Assembly: GCA_029204225.1 (NCBI GenBank)
Contig: CM055096.1
Location: 58,789,600-58,853,599 of the forward strand
Source of the DNA: Diphasiastrum complanatum
Taxonomy: Eukaryota > Streptophyta > Lycopodiopsida > Lycopodiales > Lycopodiaceae
Direction: 5' to 3'
DNA: 64,000 nucleotides
Below the pieces are notes generated by a model that saw nothing but the letters and a program-made list of their open reading frames with translations, did no database searches and was not told the origin of the DNA. Positions 46,086-57,528 of this stretch are shown piece by piece. Each line of letters starts with the position of its first letter. The first letter of the stretch is position 1. The position numbers and the translations under genes were made by a program.

Positions 46086-46089
46086 AACC

Positions 46090-47640
46090 TTCGGATTGCC
46101 ATATTTCTGTAGTTTTGCCGGTGACTTTGCTAATTTGATCATAAATACCCTGTACTCCAGCAACGATAATTGGGTCCATAATACTTAAATTCATTGTTAA
46201 ATATCTTTAGAACTTTCCGAATGCCTATGCTTGAAGAACTGTGGTCTAGAAGTATTGCATGATATAACCTCAATGATAGCTTTCGTGGATGTTAAATCAT
46301 ACATTTGTGTCCATAATTGACAGAATTCATGTTGTCTAAAGTGTTGATATAGCAGGCGCGCCGCCTTTGCGCAAGCCATTTTTGTCAAATGGAATCTTCA
46401 AACAAAAGTATTTAGAAATACAATTCAACGTTTCTGTAGTCTTTTGATTGCTGCAGTCAATCTGCTCATTTTCGTTCATCCACAGTTGTCTTTCATACAA
46501 ATCAATTTAGTCCTTTCACTACATTCGAAATCTGCACATGACCCATTCTTGATCTTCTTATTGTATCACCAGTTTTGTTATATGATGAAGCAGTGCGTGA
46601 ACGAATAACACGCCTTTTTAGTTTTGTTTTTAAACTTTACACTATATAAGCTCTTTTTTCTTGATCTTGTCTGTACTGATTGATGAACTCCGTGAAAAGT
46701 TCAAAAGGTTATGCTATAGGCCCACGCATGTGCTTCAATATTCAAAAGGAGCTTACGCGCCTTTCCTAGAATTCTCTCACACGGACAACAAAAAAAGTAG
46801 TCTTTAGTGCAAATTCGAACATTCTATTTTGATCCTATAATCGTAGAAAATGAAAATCCGGGAATATGGGACTGTGGGGCGTTGTTGAAGACACTGAGAA
46901 GGTAGAATCACAGATGATCATGATCAGGTGGCATTAGATCGCAACTTAGCTGAAGCAATCATAACTAACAAAACTTATCTGCTGATTTTGCATGAGTTTG
47001 CAGTTTCTCAAATGCAGGAAGCCCGTACTGCTAAGCCAGTGTAGGATCTCTGCGCTCAATCTGTGAAGCTAGAAAATTTTCCAGAATACCAATGCTGTTG
47101 CAACAGATGGTTAGCATGAAGGTGTCCCAAGGGGGATCCTATGGGGTTTCACATAGAAAAGAGAGCATCAAGAGATCATAGTCAAGCATTACTGTCATAA
47201 ATAATGTAAGAGGTATTGCTTCACATATGTTCGTAGATCCGACCATGGCAGAAACACCAAGCCTTCAACTCTGAGTCTAGCTTGCCGATCAGAACCAATC
47301 CAATAGCACATTTCTTAAAATGTCAGCCTCTTAGGTTAGGACTATTTCTCTCACCCTTGCATACAAAATCCCACTCCTGAGTGGCTTAGTAAGCACCAAA
47401 ACTTGGAGTACTTCCATAAAATTTAAGCATAAACTCTCTACACACTTGCAATGTTTCTTTAGTCTTCATATCCCTCTTTATGCATTATGTGAGGACTTCA
47501 TAGTGGGGAGTATTAGGGACAGCCCAGACTATGGTGGAATATTAGGCTCTCCAAACAAAATTCTTAATGTCATTTCTAAGAGATTAAGGATCGTTCCGAT
47601 CCATTTTTTTCTACGGCCACTTTGTATGTATCCAAGGGTT
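46090..47640. other. Intergenic, no gene seen
   Basis: AT-rich, short frames only. Confidence 0.5.
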
Positions 47641-47649
47641 CAGAAAAGA

Positions 47650-48231
47650 GAGTCGGATCTACTAACCAGTGAGTAGGATCTACTAACCATTGAGTAGGAG
47701 ACTATTACGTACCCATAAGGGCACGCAACAGGAAACTTGAGGTGACGGCTTCAGTTATGGGATGGAACGCTGATCTTGAGCTATAGGTCTTTTGGGTGCC
47801 ACGTGTCAATGTCTTATTGGCGCACGGTGACTCGTTGTTATGGACCCGCGTCAGTGTGCACAACTGCCACGTGGCGTTGGTCATGCGTGACTCCGGCTAT
47901 GGACGGAGATGACCCACCTGGACTATGTATATAGAGGTGGATCTCCATGAGCTTGGCATTCATTCTCTCATGGAGAATGAAGAGCTCTTCCACTGGTGGT
48001 CAGGTCAAGATGAGTATCTAGGCCTCAGCATGTAGGTAGGCGAGGGTTGAGGGTAAGGCATGGTGGTATGGGACACCATGGCTTACATGAGATCCGAGCT
48101 TGCTTGATGGTGGTCTATAGCTCCAGTGCACGGGGGTGGGGTGGTAGTACCTCTATGGTTGGGCGGAAACGTAGCGTTCGTCACCTATTTGTGCTTTAGC
48201 AATGACTGGCACGACGATGGGAATTCTAACA
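47650..48231 (+). mobile_element. Retrotransposon LTR with promoter
   Basis: A GC-richer block ends in gaattctaaca (48231), directly followed by a primer-binding site. A TATA-like tatgtatatag lies at 47924-47934. Two G-box/ABRE-type ACGTG elements lie upstream: gccacgtgtc (47798-47807) and the palindrome gccacgtggc (47866-47875). The left end is not fixed; tctactaacca(g/t)tgagtagga is tandemly repeated at 47655-47700. Confidence 0.7.
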
Positions 48232-48233
48232 TT

Positions 48234-48246
48234 TGGTATCAGAGCC
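48234..48246 (+). promoter_or_regulatory. Primer-binding site (initiator tRNA-Met type)
   Basis: tggtatcagagcc, the standard plant copia/gypsy minus-strand primer site, three bases after the LTR end. Sequence beyond it (48300-48670) has no recognisable gag. Confidence 0.85.
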
Positions 48247-48798
48247 ACCGATCATTGTGAATAAGGTGTAATCGCTCTAACTTACGTTTTTGGTTGGCTT
48301 AAGCTTTTAGCTGATGTTTTCTGAAGGCTTAGTTGAATTCATTGAATCGAACCAAACAACTTTGCTTTTTGGTTCGTCTCAATCCGAGGTTGTTTTGATT
48401 GAAAATCAGCCACCTTTGCTAGCTATGGTGAAAGTTTGTCGGTTTTTTGAATTTGCGGTGGTTTTTAAAATTTTCAAAAGCCGATTTCGTTTTTTGTCCT
48501 TATTTTGGGACTCGGAAGTTGGAATTTTTTTTTGCTGTTTGATTTTTCCTCATCCAAAAAAAAATTTGAAAAAAAAAAAATTTCGCTGGGCACTTGTGCG
48601 TGGGCGCCCATGCGCGCGAGTTCCGTACGACTTTGAGAAATTTTTTTGCCAGGCGGACAACCGCAAGTTGTAGGGAACCGCAAGCAACAGGTTACTTGTT
48701 TGGGATAGAGGAGTACCCGAAAGGATTTAATCTTCATATATTGTACTTTATAAAAAAGTATAAGTTTTAGGTTCATCTATATGTGAGTGAGTTCAAAC

Positions 48799-49437
48799 CA
48801 GTGTTGGATGGGTAATGATTTTTTTTTTTCGGTTCTCAACCCGGTTCTAAAGACCCTAACCGACGGGTACACTATTTCTCAAGAACCGGCTTCGAACCGG
48901 CGGGTATGCTCTTTTGTAGGAACCGGCCACGGTTGAGAACCGTCAGGTCCCTTTGAGACTTGAATTGAGGTTGAGAACCGGAGAACCGTACCGTCATTTG
49001 GAGGATGGTATAATCCGAGTAGCAATTCACAATGCAAGGTATACTATTTTCTCTATCCCAGCCTTTAGGTCGAGTTTAGAAAAGGCCTTGGGTATAGTAT
49101 AATAGCACTTACACTTACTTTACTTGGCTTCCACGTGTTTTTTGATAAATAATGTGAGGGAATTTTAATATAGTGTCCAACGATTATTCTCGAAATGATA
49201 TTCTAATAATTTTTTATATAAATAGTATATATTGAGAACCTGATACAGGAACCGATGGTTCTTAATAGAGTAATAACTGGCAGATTGAGAACCGCCAAGA
49301 TTTATCTAATAAGATATTATTGAGAAACGCCAGGTATAATAATCCAATACCCTGAACCGGCGGTTCTTGGTTTAAAAAAAAAAATCAATACCCTGAACCG
49401 GCATGTATCATAAATATGTTAGAACCGCCCAACACTG
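48799..49437. mobile_element. Non-autonomous hAT-type element, 639 bp
   Basis: Both ends begin CAGTGTTGG when read inward, and the flanks are a perfect 8-bp direct duplication gttcaaac (48791-48798 and 49438-49445). Subterminal regions carry many aaccgg/gaaccg repeats in both orientations (48835-48990 and 49255-49430). No open frame of note. The 8-bp target site and CAGTG-type end fit the hAT superfamily. Confidence 0.9.
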
Positions 49438-49778
49438 GTTCAAACCTTATCTTTGAAAGATTGAAAATTTCAACTTGGAGAAAACTATTTTCTGGTTGAA
49501 CGTAGGTTCAATCTAGTTAACTTCTTTTGTACCTGAAAAGTACATAATAAGTTTTCTTTTATTCTCTAAGTTTTAAAAAAAGGTAAGCTTGTATGGAACA
49601 AAGGGCTGGCTCCTCAAAGTTTTGTGAACTTTGAAAACTTTGACTATTAAACTTTGTAAACTTTAAATATTAAAATTTTATTGTTTAAACTTATGTGTAC
49701 TTTGAAAAATACATGTTAAATAATATAAGTATTCAAAGTTTTAAAAGGAAAACTTTGTAAAGGTCTCTCAGTTAGTTT

Positions 49779-50275
49779 ATGACTAACCCTGGTATAACAC
49801 ATTGGAAGGCTCTTATCAGAGTCATGAGATATCTTCGAGCTACTATGGACTTTTGCATTTGTTATGGAGCAGTCGGCAACAAAAAACTCAATCTACTCAG
49901 TGGTTACACAGATGCAAGTTGGGCAGGAGATGTAGACACTTGTAAATCTACTTCTGGATTTACATTATTACTCAACAATGGTCCAGTTTGTTGGAACAGT
50001 CGCAAGCAATCTTTGATAGCTCTATCTTCCATTGAATCAAAGTATATCGTAGCCTCTCAAGCTACAAAGGAAGCAATTTGGTTGAGGAATTTACTCTCAG
50101 ATATCGGTCTGAATCAATATGCTCCAACAACATTATTTTGTGATAATCAAAGTGCCATTGCTTTATCAGCCAACCCTAGATTTCATTCCAGGAGTAAACA
50201 CATTGAACTGAAGTATCACTTCGTTAGAAGCAAAGTTCTCAATGAAGAGGTCACATTGCAGTACTGTAGAATCTC
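49779..50275 (+). mobile_element. Ty1/copia RNase H fragment B
   Basis: An uninterrupted frame reads YTDASWAGDVDTCKSTSGF, GPVCWNSRKQSLIALSS and CDNQSAIALSANPRFHSRSK then HIELKYHFVR, the complete C-terminal RNase H of a copia polyprotein. TDASWAGD holds a catalytic Asp. Reverse transcriptase is absent on its left. After LQYC the frame runs into unrelated sequence. Confidence 0.88.
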
Positions 50276-51170
50276 GTGTAAAATCATAGTGTCACATTTT
50301 TTGCTTTTTCCAAAGAGCCTCAAATGTTAAGAAAATGACTCCGGCAAAGTGTGGGGCTACCCTAAATGAGATTTAAGGACACTGTCCGATTTTTCGCAAA
50401 ATCTCAACACTGTCGCCTTTTTGTGACAGTGTCGTCTGTGGCTGTTTTAGTTCATTTCTGCAGAGTTATTTTATATGTTCCTCTTTCGTACTTATGGCCT
50501 CCTAAACAAACTGATAATGATTTGATGGCCATAATGACGGTGGTAGCATATGAATTAAAAGATGAATGATATATACAAATCTCATTATTTTGAAAGTTTT
50601 TCAAATAATAAGATAGAGACACATCCTTTCTCCCGGCTGATATACCTCGGACGCCTCCATGTCTCATACCAAAGGCATCTATTTCAATAGCATCCTGTAA
50701 ACGAGTAAATCTAGAATGATACATAACACTACACAGAATCGAATCAAATCAACCGAACTATCTGAAAGTTGACTTCATCAACTTTTTGGCTGATCTAGAT
50801 ATTATATTGGTATTGATATTGTTCAATTTTATTATTTCAAAGACTATGTTAAAGTATGAGAAGTGAGAGAATTTGCAGTGTCCTCATATGTGTCAACATT
50901 CCCTGATTCGTTGACCGTATATACTATGTATAGTTGTCACAAAAGCCAAATACTTCCAAGTACAATGACTTATCTAATTAGGTGACAAACATTTACTGTA
51001 GTTAATACATTACATAGATGAAATCCATAAATGGATCATCCAGGCACACTCTACGTGATGCTCCATCAATGAAACGAATGATTTTAATCTTGCAATGTTG
51101 AAAACACAAAAAGCTATTCTAAAACACAGCTTTGTCTCCAAAAATTTGTAGAGAGGGAGAATTTAAGAAG
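50276..51170. other. No gene; LTR-like sequence
   Basis: Segments such as ggacactgtccgatttttcgcaa and ccttttgtgacagtgtcgt-like phrases (50375-50440) resemble sequence at 53570-53710, downstream of copia fragment C. This suggests related LTR DNA. No coding sequence is recognised. Confidence 0.4.
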
Positions 51171-51179
51171 GGAAGTACA

Positions 51180-53340
51180 CAAGCTATACTTGCAAGTTAC
51201 CTACAAAACAGGACAGGTAGATCCAGTGTTGCACATACCACACCACACGAGGTTTGGTGGGGCACCAAACCAAGTCTGACACATGTGTGCATTTTTGGAT
51301 GTGTCGCATACGCCCACATTCCAGATCAGAAAAGAAATAAGCTGGATGAAAAAGTGGAGCAGAGATTCTGCGTAGGATATGATGTTCATTCATCATACTA
51401 CAGGATCTACATGCTTAACAACAGACAGATCGAGACTATTAGAGACGTCAGATTTGATGAGTCAAAGACAATGGCTGATGGAGATCCAGTTTGTTACGAA
51501 ATCTTGACCAGAGGCTACTATGACCTGCCAACATCTACAGAGGGAGTGGACCCTGAGCATCCGAAACAAGATGCTCAAATTCCAGATGGACAGAGTGACT
51601 GTTCAGACGACGAGCAGCAAGGCGCACATCCTGTACCCAGGACACCTGCTACTCACCGTCAATTCAGCAGTCAGCAAAGGCAAGAAACTTGACAAAGGCA
51701 AGGCCATCGATCTGACTGCGGACTCTCCAAGAAGATCCATGAGAGAAAGAAGGGCACCTGTCAGATTTGTATTTGATAGCTCATCCTCTATATTAGAGGA
51801 GTTCTGTGGATTTGGAGGAGAACCTCAAACATATGAGAAAGCTATCAGCTGTCCAGATAAGGACAAGTGGATTAAAGTGATGAAAGATGAGATGAATTCC
51901 ATGAAGCAGAACAATGTCTGGAATCTGGAGCCATTACCAGCAGACAAGAAGACTGTAAAGTACAAATGGGTTTTCAAATACAAGTATGGACCTGATGGCA
52001 ATGTATCAAAATACAAGGCCAGATTGGTGGCGAAAGATTTCTCTCAAAAGTATGGTGTTGACTATACTGAAACCTTTACTCCATTTGTAAAGCATTCAAC
52101 CTTACGCCTACTATTTTCATATGCAGCAGCGTACAGTCTCAAGATCCACATAGTGGATGAAAAGACCGCCTTCCTACAGGGCGAGTTGAATGAAGAGGTC
52201 TATATGGACCAACCACCAGGATTCATTTGCTCACGCTTTGCAAACTATGCCTGTCGAATGCAAAGAAGCATATACGGACTAAAGCAGTCTGCCAGGTAGT
52301 GGTATAAGAAGAAGGATCACACTCTCAGTTTCAACCATTGATGGCTGACTACAATGTTTATACAAAGATCACAGATGGAAAAATCATAATCATAGCAGTG
52401 TACGTGGATGACACTTTGATCCAGTCCAGAAGCGACGAGCTGATTGCTCAGGTGAAGCATGATATATCACAACATTCAGACCTAGGGGAAGCAAGATGCT
52501 ACCTAGGATTGTAGGTTGACAGAGATCTTGATGAAGAGAAGCTGTATCTTCACCAGTCAAGATACATCCAGAAAATCATTGATGATTTTTAAATAATAGA
52601 CTGGAAGGGAGCTAATATGCCGATGGTAGCTGGAACAATTCTGACCAAGCAAGACTGCCCGCAAATTGTAGAAGAGCAAGAAGCCATGCAGAACGTGCCC
52701 TACAAGAGGTTAATAAGATCACTCATATATTTGGCAGATAATACACGCCTTGACATTGCTTATGCAGTTTTCAGAATGAGCCAGTTTAATGTCAATCTAG
52801 GCCCTACACACTGGAAGATAGCCAAGAGAATTCTGCAATACCTTCAACAGACCAAAGATTATGGGTTGTGTTTCTCTCAGCATGAAGGATTCCAGATCAA
52901 ATCCTACAACGATGCAAGCTGGGCATTCCTGAAAGATTACTGCAAGAGCGTCTTAGGAGGATGCACAATAGCAGCCGGTGCAGCTATGATATGGATTTGC
53001 AGGAAGCAGACCGTAACTGTGCAATCATCCCATGAAGCAGAGTATGTTGCAACAGCCAAGATGGCGAACGAGCTTACATGGCTCAAGCAGTTCCTAGACG
53101 GACTGGGAGAGAACTCCAACGAGCCGCTGTTACTATTCATGGATAACACATCTGTCGTTCATCTGACGAAGGATCTAGTATTTCATTCCAAGACAATCAC
53201 ATTGCTATCAGATATCATCTGATAAGAGATCTAGTTGAGAAAAACAGACTGAAGACCGAGTTTGTTCCAACGAAGCAAATGGATATTTTCACAAGGCCTC
53301 TTGACAAGGCAATTTTTGAAAGCAGTGTGCAAGCCTAGGA
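51180..53340 (+). mobile_element. Ty1/copia element C: integrase end, reverse transcriptase, RNase H
   Basis: Integrase C-terminus: LQNRTGRSSVAHTTPHEVWW, FGCVAYAHIPDQKRNKLDEK, VGYDVHSSYYRIY. Reverse transcriptase: NNVWNLEPLPADKKTVKYKW, KARLVAKDFSQKYGVDYTET, IYGLKQSAR, then a stop. YVDD is intact at 52402-52413 in another frame. RNase H reads YNDASWAFLKDYCKSVLGG and QSSHEAEYVATAKMANELTW. Several stops and frameshifts, no gag or protease. A polypurine tract (ttgagagggaga, near 53358-53369) follows. It is the same family as element D on the opposite strand; both contain YYDLPTSTEGVDPEHP. Confidence 0.9.
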
Positions 53341-53369
53341 ATCAGAAAAATACCAGCTTTGAGAGGGAG

Positions 53370-54900
53370 ATAAAGAAACCGAGAGTTTCTATCTTTAAAA
53401 GCCTTAGCATTTTTCTTAGTTTTTCCTTTGCTTTTTTTTTTTTTTTTGATTGTTGCATTTTGAACTATGTTTCGCACAGTCTGCATTTTTGAACTATTTC
53501 GTCGCACAGTTCGCATTTTTGGGTTATGAGAAAAATTCAGCACTAATTCAAAAACACTTAGAAAATGATTCTGGCCAACTCTCCGGACATTGTCGCATTT
53601 TTTGCATTTCCGTGAAAAAGACGACACTGTCTTATAAATGTTAGAAATGTTTTCTGGCCTACTGTCACGTTTTTCGTCTTTCGGGAAAAAAATGACACTG
53701 TCGCCAAATGTCTTCCGAATACATTATTGAAAATTTGAGCACAAAAGAGGCCTTTCAAAAAGATACCTTTGATTTTTTTTTTTCTCAAAAGTTTCTTCCA
53801 CATGGTCCAATCAAAACACTCAAATTTGAAATCTATGTAACGTAGCTCCTTCAAATTGATTTTCTTTTCATTTCAAATGAACTATAATTTTTCGTCAGGG
53901 GCAGCCCGTAAATTAGCCATTTTATTTGTAGTATAGTATGCAACTCAGCAACCAAAAAAAAAAAAAAAAAAAAAAAAGGGAAACAGCGTAACTTTTGAAC
54001 GACAACTCGGATTGAGACGATTACGGTGCCATTAAAAGCCCTCAACGAAAGCTTTTCAACGACACCCAACATGACCCAGTTCTGAGCTACGGTGAAGAAG
54101 TTATGGCCAATCAAAGTTTTGGTCGATCAACACTTGGTCAACCTGATATCTCTTTCAAGCGCAGTTGACCGGTTTGACCGTAATCGTCTAATGGCATTGT
54201 AATTGTCTCAATCCGAGTTGTCGTTCAAAAGTTATGATTTTTTTCAGTCATAGACTATACTACCCACATAATAGCTAATCATCGAAGACTGTGTGGGCAG
54301 GACTGCGGGCAGAAAAAGATTTTATTTTAGTATTTTACATTGCCAAAAAATTGTCATCCTACGTGGCAATCCTTATAGGGCCCTTTCCAAAGCCAAATTT
54401 TCTTTAATGAAAGCGAAGGTGCCCTTGAAAAAGTGACACTGCCCTTGAAGAAGCAACACTGCCCTTAAAATCGCGAAAGTGTCTTTTGGCAAAATGCGAA
54501 GGTTTGCAGCGTGAAGACACTGTGCAACAGGCAGAAGGCGGCTAATGCACAGAGGACAGAAGGCGACTAATGCACAGAGGATAGAGACTAGAAACTAGAA
54601 TCAGTTTTTAATTAAGCCTAATGCATTTCTTTTCATTAGATCTTTTAACTTAATTAGTTCCCTGGATTGATCTCACATAAAAGGGATCAACGAAGGATAC
54701 AGACATATACAAAATACACAGACATAGATAGACAAAAATACAGAATACAGAAGTCCGCTAGTGAGCGAGACAATTTTGTAGGCAAGATCCACAGAGATCC
54801 AAAAAGTCCGCTAGTAAGCGAGACATTGTTCGTGGGAGAATACCGCTTCTCTCACGCCAATGAAATGTGTGGGTCTGTCACACAGTGCTTAAAACTCCAA
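53370..54900 (+). mobile_element. Probable 3' LTR region of copia element C
   Basis: It follows the polypurine tract and contains repeated gacactgtcgc-like phrases (53620-53705), an A-tract (53954-53977) and the inverted repeat at 53988-54236. The right end is not fixed; a TATA or transcription start could not be chosen. Confidence 0.45.
53988..54236. repeat. 48-bp inverted repeat with ~150-bp spacer
   Basis: The left arm (53988-54034) starts gtaacttttgaacgacaac and contains tcggattgagacgattacgg. The right arm (54189-54236) is its near-exact reverse complement, with only a few mismatches. The transcript could fold into a long hairpin. Confidence 0.92.
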
Positions 54901-54909
54901 GAGGATCAA

Positions 54910-55190
54910 TAGATGATGTTCTAGCTGTTATGCACATGTCATTCTAAATTGTCTGATCTCGATTGAATTATTGTCTGCTTATTGTTCGTGTATCTCATTC
55001 ACTTTGTTTTATCTATTCCGCACATTGGTTCAATCTTGTTGAATGCCAAATGAATTTAGACGTAGGTCAGCAGTGTCTGTCTACATTCTGCAGGATTGTA
55101 GGAATGATATACCAAGCGGTAACCAACAATCATATCCGAACTCCATGCGAATTCATTCTCGATTGTTTCGCTTCGCATTCGATTCGCATC
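54910..55190. other. No gene seen
   Basis: Short frames only; lies between the putative LTR and the hairpin. Confidence 0.4.
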
Positions 55191-55194
55191 AATT

Positions 55195-55305
55195 CTATGG
55201 AAGGTACCGAGCAGAGGACATTCTACCAAGTTCGGCTTTCCAAAAAACATTTCTAGAAAGCCGAACCCGGTAGAATGTCCTCTGCCTACTGGCATATTCC
55301 ATTGT
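55195..55305. ncRNA. Hairpin with 30-bp arms; small-RNA precursor or foldback element
   Basis: Arm 55211-55240 starts GCAGAGGACATTCTACC and arm 55256-55285 is its reverse complement except for two adjacent positions. The loop is 15 nt (55241-55255). Weaker pairing extends outward (atggaaggtacc against ggcatattccat). Either strand would fold. No protein is encoded. It could be a young miRNA-type locus or a short foldback transposon. Confidence 0.6.
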
Positions 55306-55459
55306 ATAATGGATACTTTGACTCTTTTCACATGTACGTTATGAAGCGTTATAAGCAGTTTGACTTTGTTCGACCAGTGTGGAACTGCCACATGGTAGTT
55401 GTACGAAGCCTCTGACACGCAGGCTGGAAAACGTAGCATAAGGATTTTGGAAAAAAGAG

Positions 55460-56165
55460 ATGCTGATTCTCCTTTTTCAAGATGTTTAAAAACCAGACAT
55501 AATACTCACAAAGTATCCATTAGGTAAGAGCTAGAGGTGGAATTATGTCCAAACCTTGGGGTTTGATCATTCTTGCTTGCTTTTGTGATTTGATGGGATT
55601 TTCTTATTTCTTGTTGGGCTTTTTGCCTTACCTAGATCGTCTCCTTTTGAGGTTGATCTTCTCAAGGGAGGTGACCATTGAAGAGAGATTCCTACTTCTT
55701 GGAGTGAGGATGATTCAACACCTATTATTTCTTTAATGTGAAAATTTTGAATCTTTTAGTTTTGAAATTAAAATTGAAGAATGCTTATGTTAATCATACA
55801 AAGTGAAAGTGATAACATGATTGAAATAAAAATTAAGCAGTCTACATCCATACAAGATCACATACATTCATGATAAGAGGCCATTTGAAAATGGTAAAAA
55901 TAGGAAGAGGAAGAAAAAGTCTTTTTCTCTTTCGATTCCTATTCTTACAAGATAATACAAAGGTCCACAAAAGTGTAGTGAAATGAACTCATATAGACAA
56001 AACTAGGGTTAATTTAAGCCACCATTAAAACCAAGTGCTTAACATCTTGACTTTAATCAAGGTTTTAGATTTAAACCATATCTTTAATAGATCGGGTCTC
56101 TTTTTTATATTTGGGCCCATTTTGCACTAGTTTATCTATTATTTCTTGTGCCTTTGGAATTCAAG
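55460..56165. other. No gene seen
   Basis: AT-rich sequence with one 63-codon hydrophobic frame (55545-55736) that has no recognised family. Confidence 0.4.
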
Positions 56166-56168
56166 TAC

Positions 56169-56170
<2 letters not shown>

Positions 56171-56263
<93 letters not shown>
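56171..56263 (+). repeat. (CT)n microsatellite, 93 bp
   Basis: About 46 CT units. Confidence 0.98.
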
Positions 56264-56265
<2 letters not shown>

Positions 56266-56649
56266 GGACTCTTCTTTATTAGAATTACCACCCTTGATCA
56301 AGCTATAAATAAACATATGTAATTTGATGGTCCTAGCCTTTGTTGCCAACCCAACCATATATGACACTTTTCAAAAAGTATTTTCCCACCAATTTTGGCT
56401 GAAAGGGAGCTTCCACGATACTTCCTATGGAACCACTATATATAACATGTTCTCGAATGAGTTTTTTCTACTATACAGTGAGAAGAAGGTTGGAAGGTAT
56501 GCTCACGATAGAGTTTGTGCCCTCCCTGGCTTGAAGTCATCTGCTTCTACTTTATGGTATGTGGATTTGCGCATTTCATATCATTGCTTTCATCTCTTTG
56601 CTACATACGAATGGTATCAAGCTTTTTGGATGATTAACGTGATGGTATG

Positions 56650-56975
56650 AATCCGTTGTCCACAGTGATGGATCTCAACGAGGGTTCATACACATTTTTT
56701 TTTTTTGTTTTTTCATAAATACTATCCGCTATCCACAGCGATGAAGCATGCTCAACTGTGTAGAAGTTTTTTGTAGATATATGAGTTGTTGTCCACCAGC
56801 GATGGACCTGCAACGATTTGTCTTGAGTTAGATACTCAAAAAATGGAAATATATGGTAAGCTTCCAACGATGAACCAGTGCTTCCTTCCACATACTTTGT
56901 GAGCATGATAATGATAGGTATGCATCACATATGGTAGGTTGAGACAAAAGCTTCTTAATGACCAGCGATGAAGCA
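56650..56975 (+). repeat. CCAGCGATGGAC motif cluster C
   Basis: gttgtccacagtgatgga (56655), ctatccacagcgatgaag (56729), gttgtccaccagcgatggac (56788), ttccaacgatgaacc (56862) and gaccagcgatgaagc (56960). Same orientation as clusters A and B. Confidence 0.8.
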
Positions 56976-57239
56976 CTTCTTACCTTATGAATGGTTGTGT
57001 GGATTCAAACTCTTTATCATAGATATGAAAGAATGAAAGTTTGGTTTGATAACTACAGTATACAATAGGCTTTACTAGTGGTTATGCTATATGGTGCTTT
57101 ATTGTACTATATTTTACTTTTCAGCTTTACTGTACCTTGTTGGTTTATAAATAAAGGCTTCAAAGAGTTTGGTCTTGCTTTGTCAAGAGGAACTATGTGA
57201 AATTGTGTATCTCTCTTGTCGTAAAACCGCGTGTGGGCG

Positions 57240-57415
57240 AGCAGCAGCGGAAGCTCGAGGATTGGAGCGTGGCGTGTAGGAACGGAAACACAACAGTTAG
57301 CAACAGAATTATTCAAGTAGAAGAATTCATACAATATGCGCAAATGAACGACGTAGTAGTGAGACAAAAAATTGCACTCTGATTAATATCAACAGTGAGT
57401 ACAATAGTTTGAAGT
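57240..57415 (+). repeat. Dispersed repeat copy 1 (pair with 63847-64000)
   Basis: Shares with the window's right end the ordered phrases gcagcgga, tgtaggaacggaaac, caacagttagca, cagaattattcaag, attcatacaa, gcgcaaatgaac, gtgagacaaaaa and gattaatatcaacagtgag. It lies directly upstream of the Penelope-like reverse transcriptase. Confidence 0.88.
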
Positions 57416-57528
57416 AATAACTTCAGCTTGCTGAGCATAATAATGCTGGCTACAAAAAACTCTGATTGAAAGAGAATTTCAATTAATTCAAATTCTTGAC
57501 TTAACACTTACATAGCTATTTTTCTAAG

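Noticed and set aside
56324-56650. A 108-residue gene (FVANPTIYDTFQKVF, VGRYAHDRVCALPG)
   Set aside because: The reading frame is open but I recognise no family and see no splice, promoter or poly(A) context; chance in AT-rich DNA is possible.
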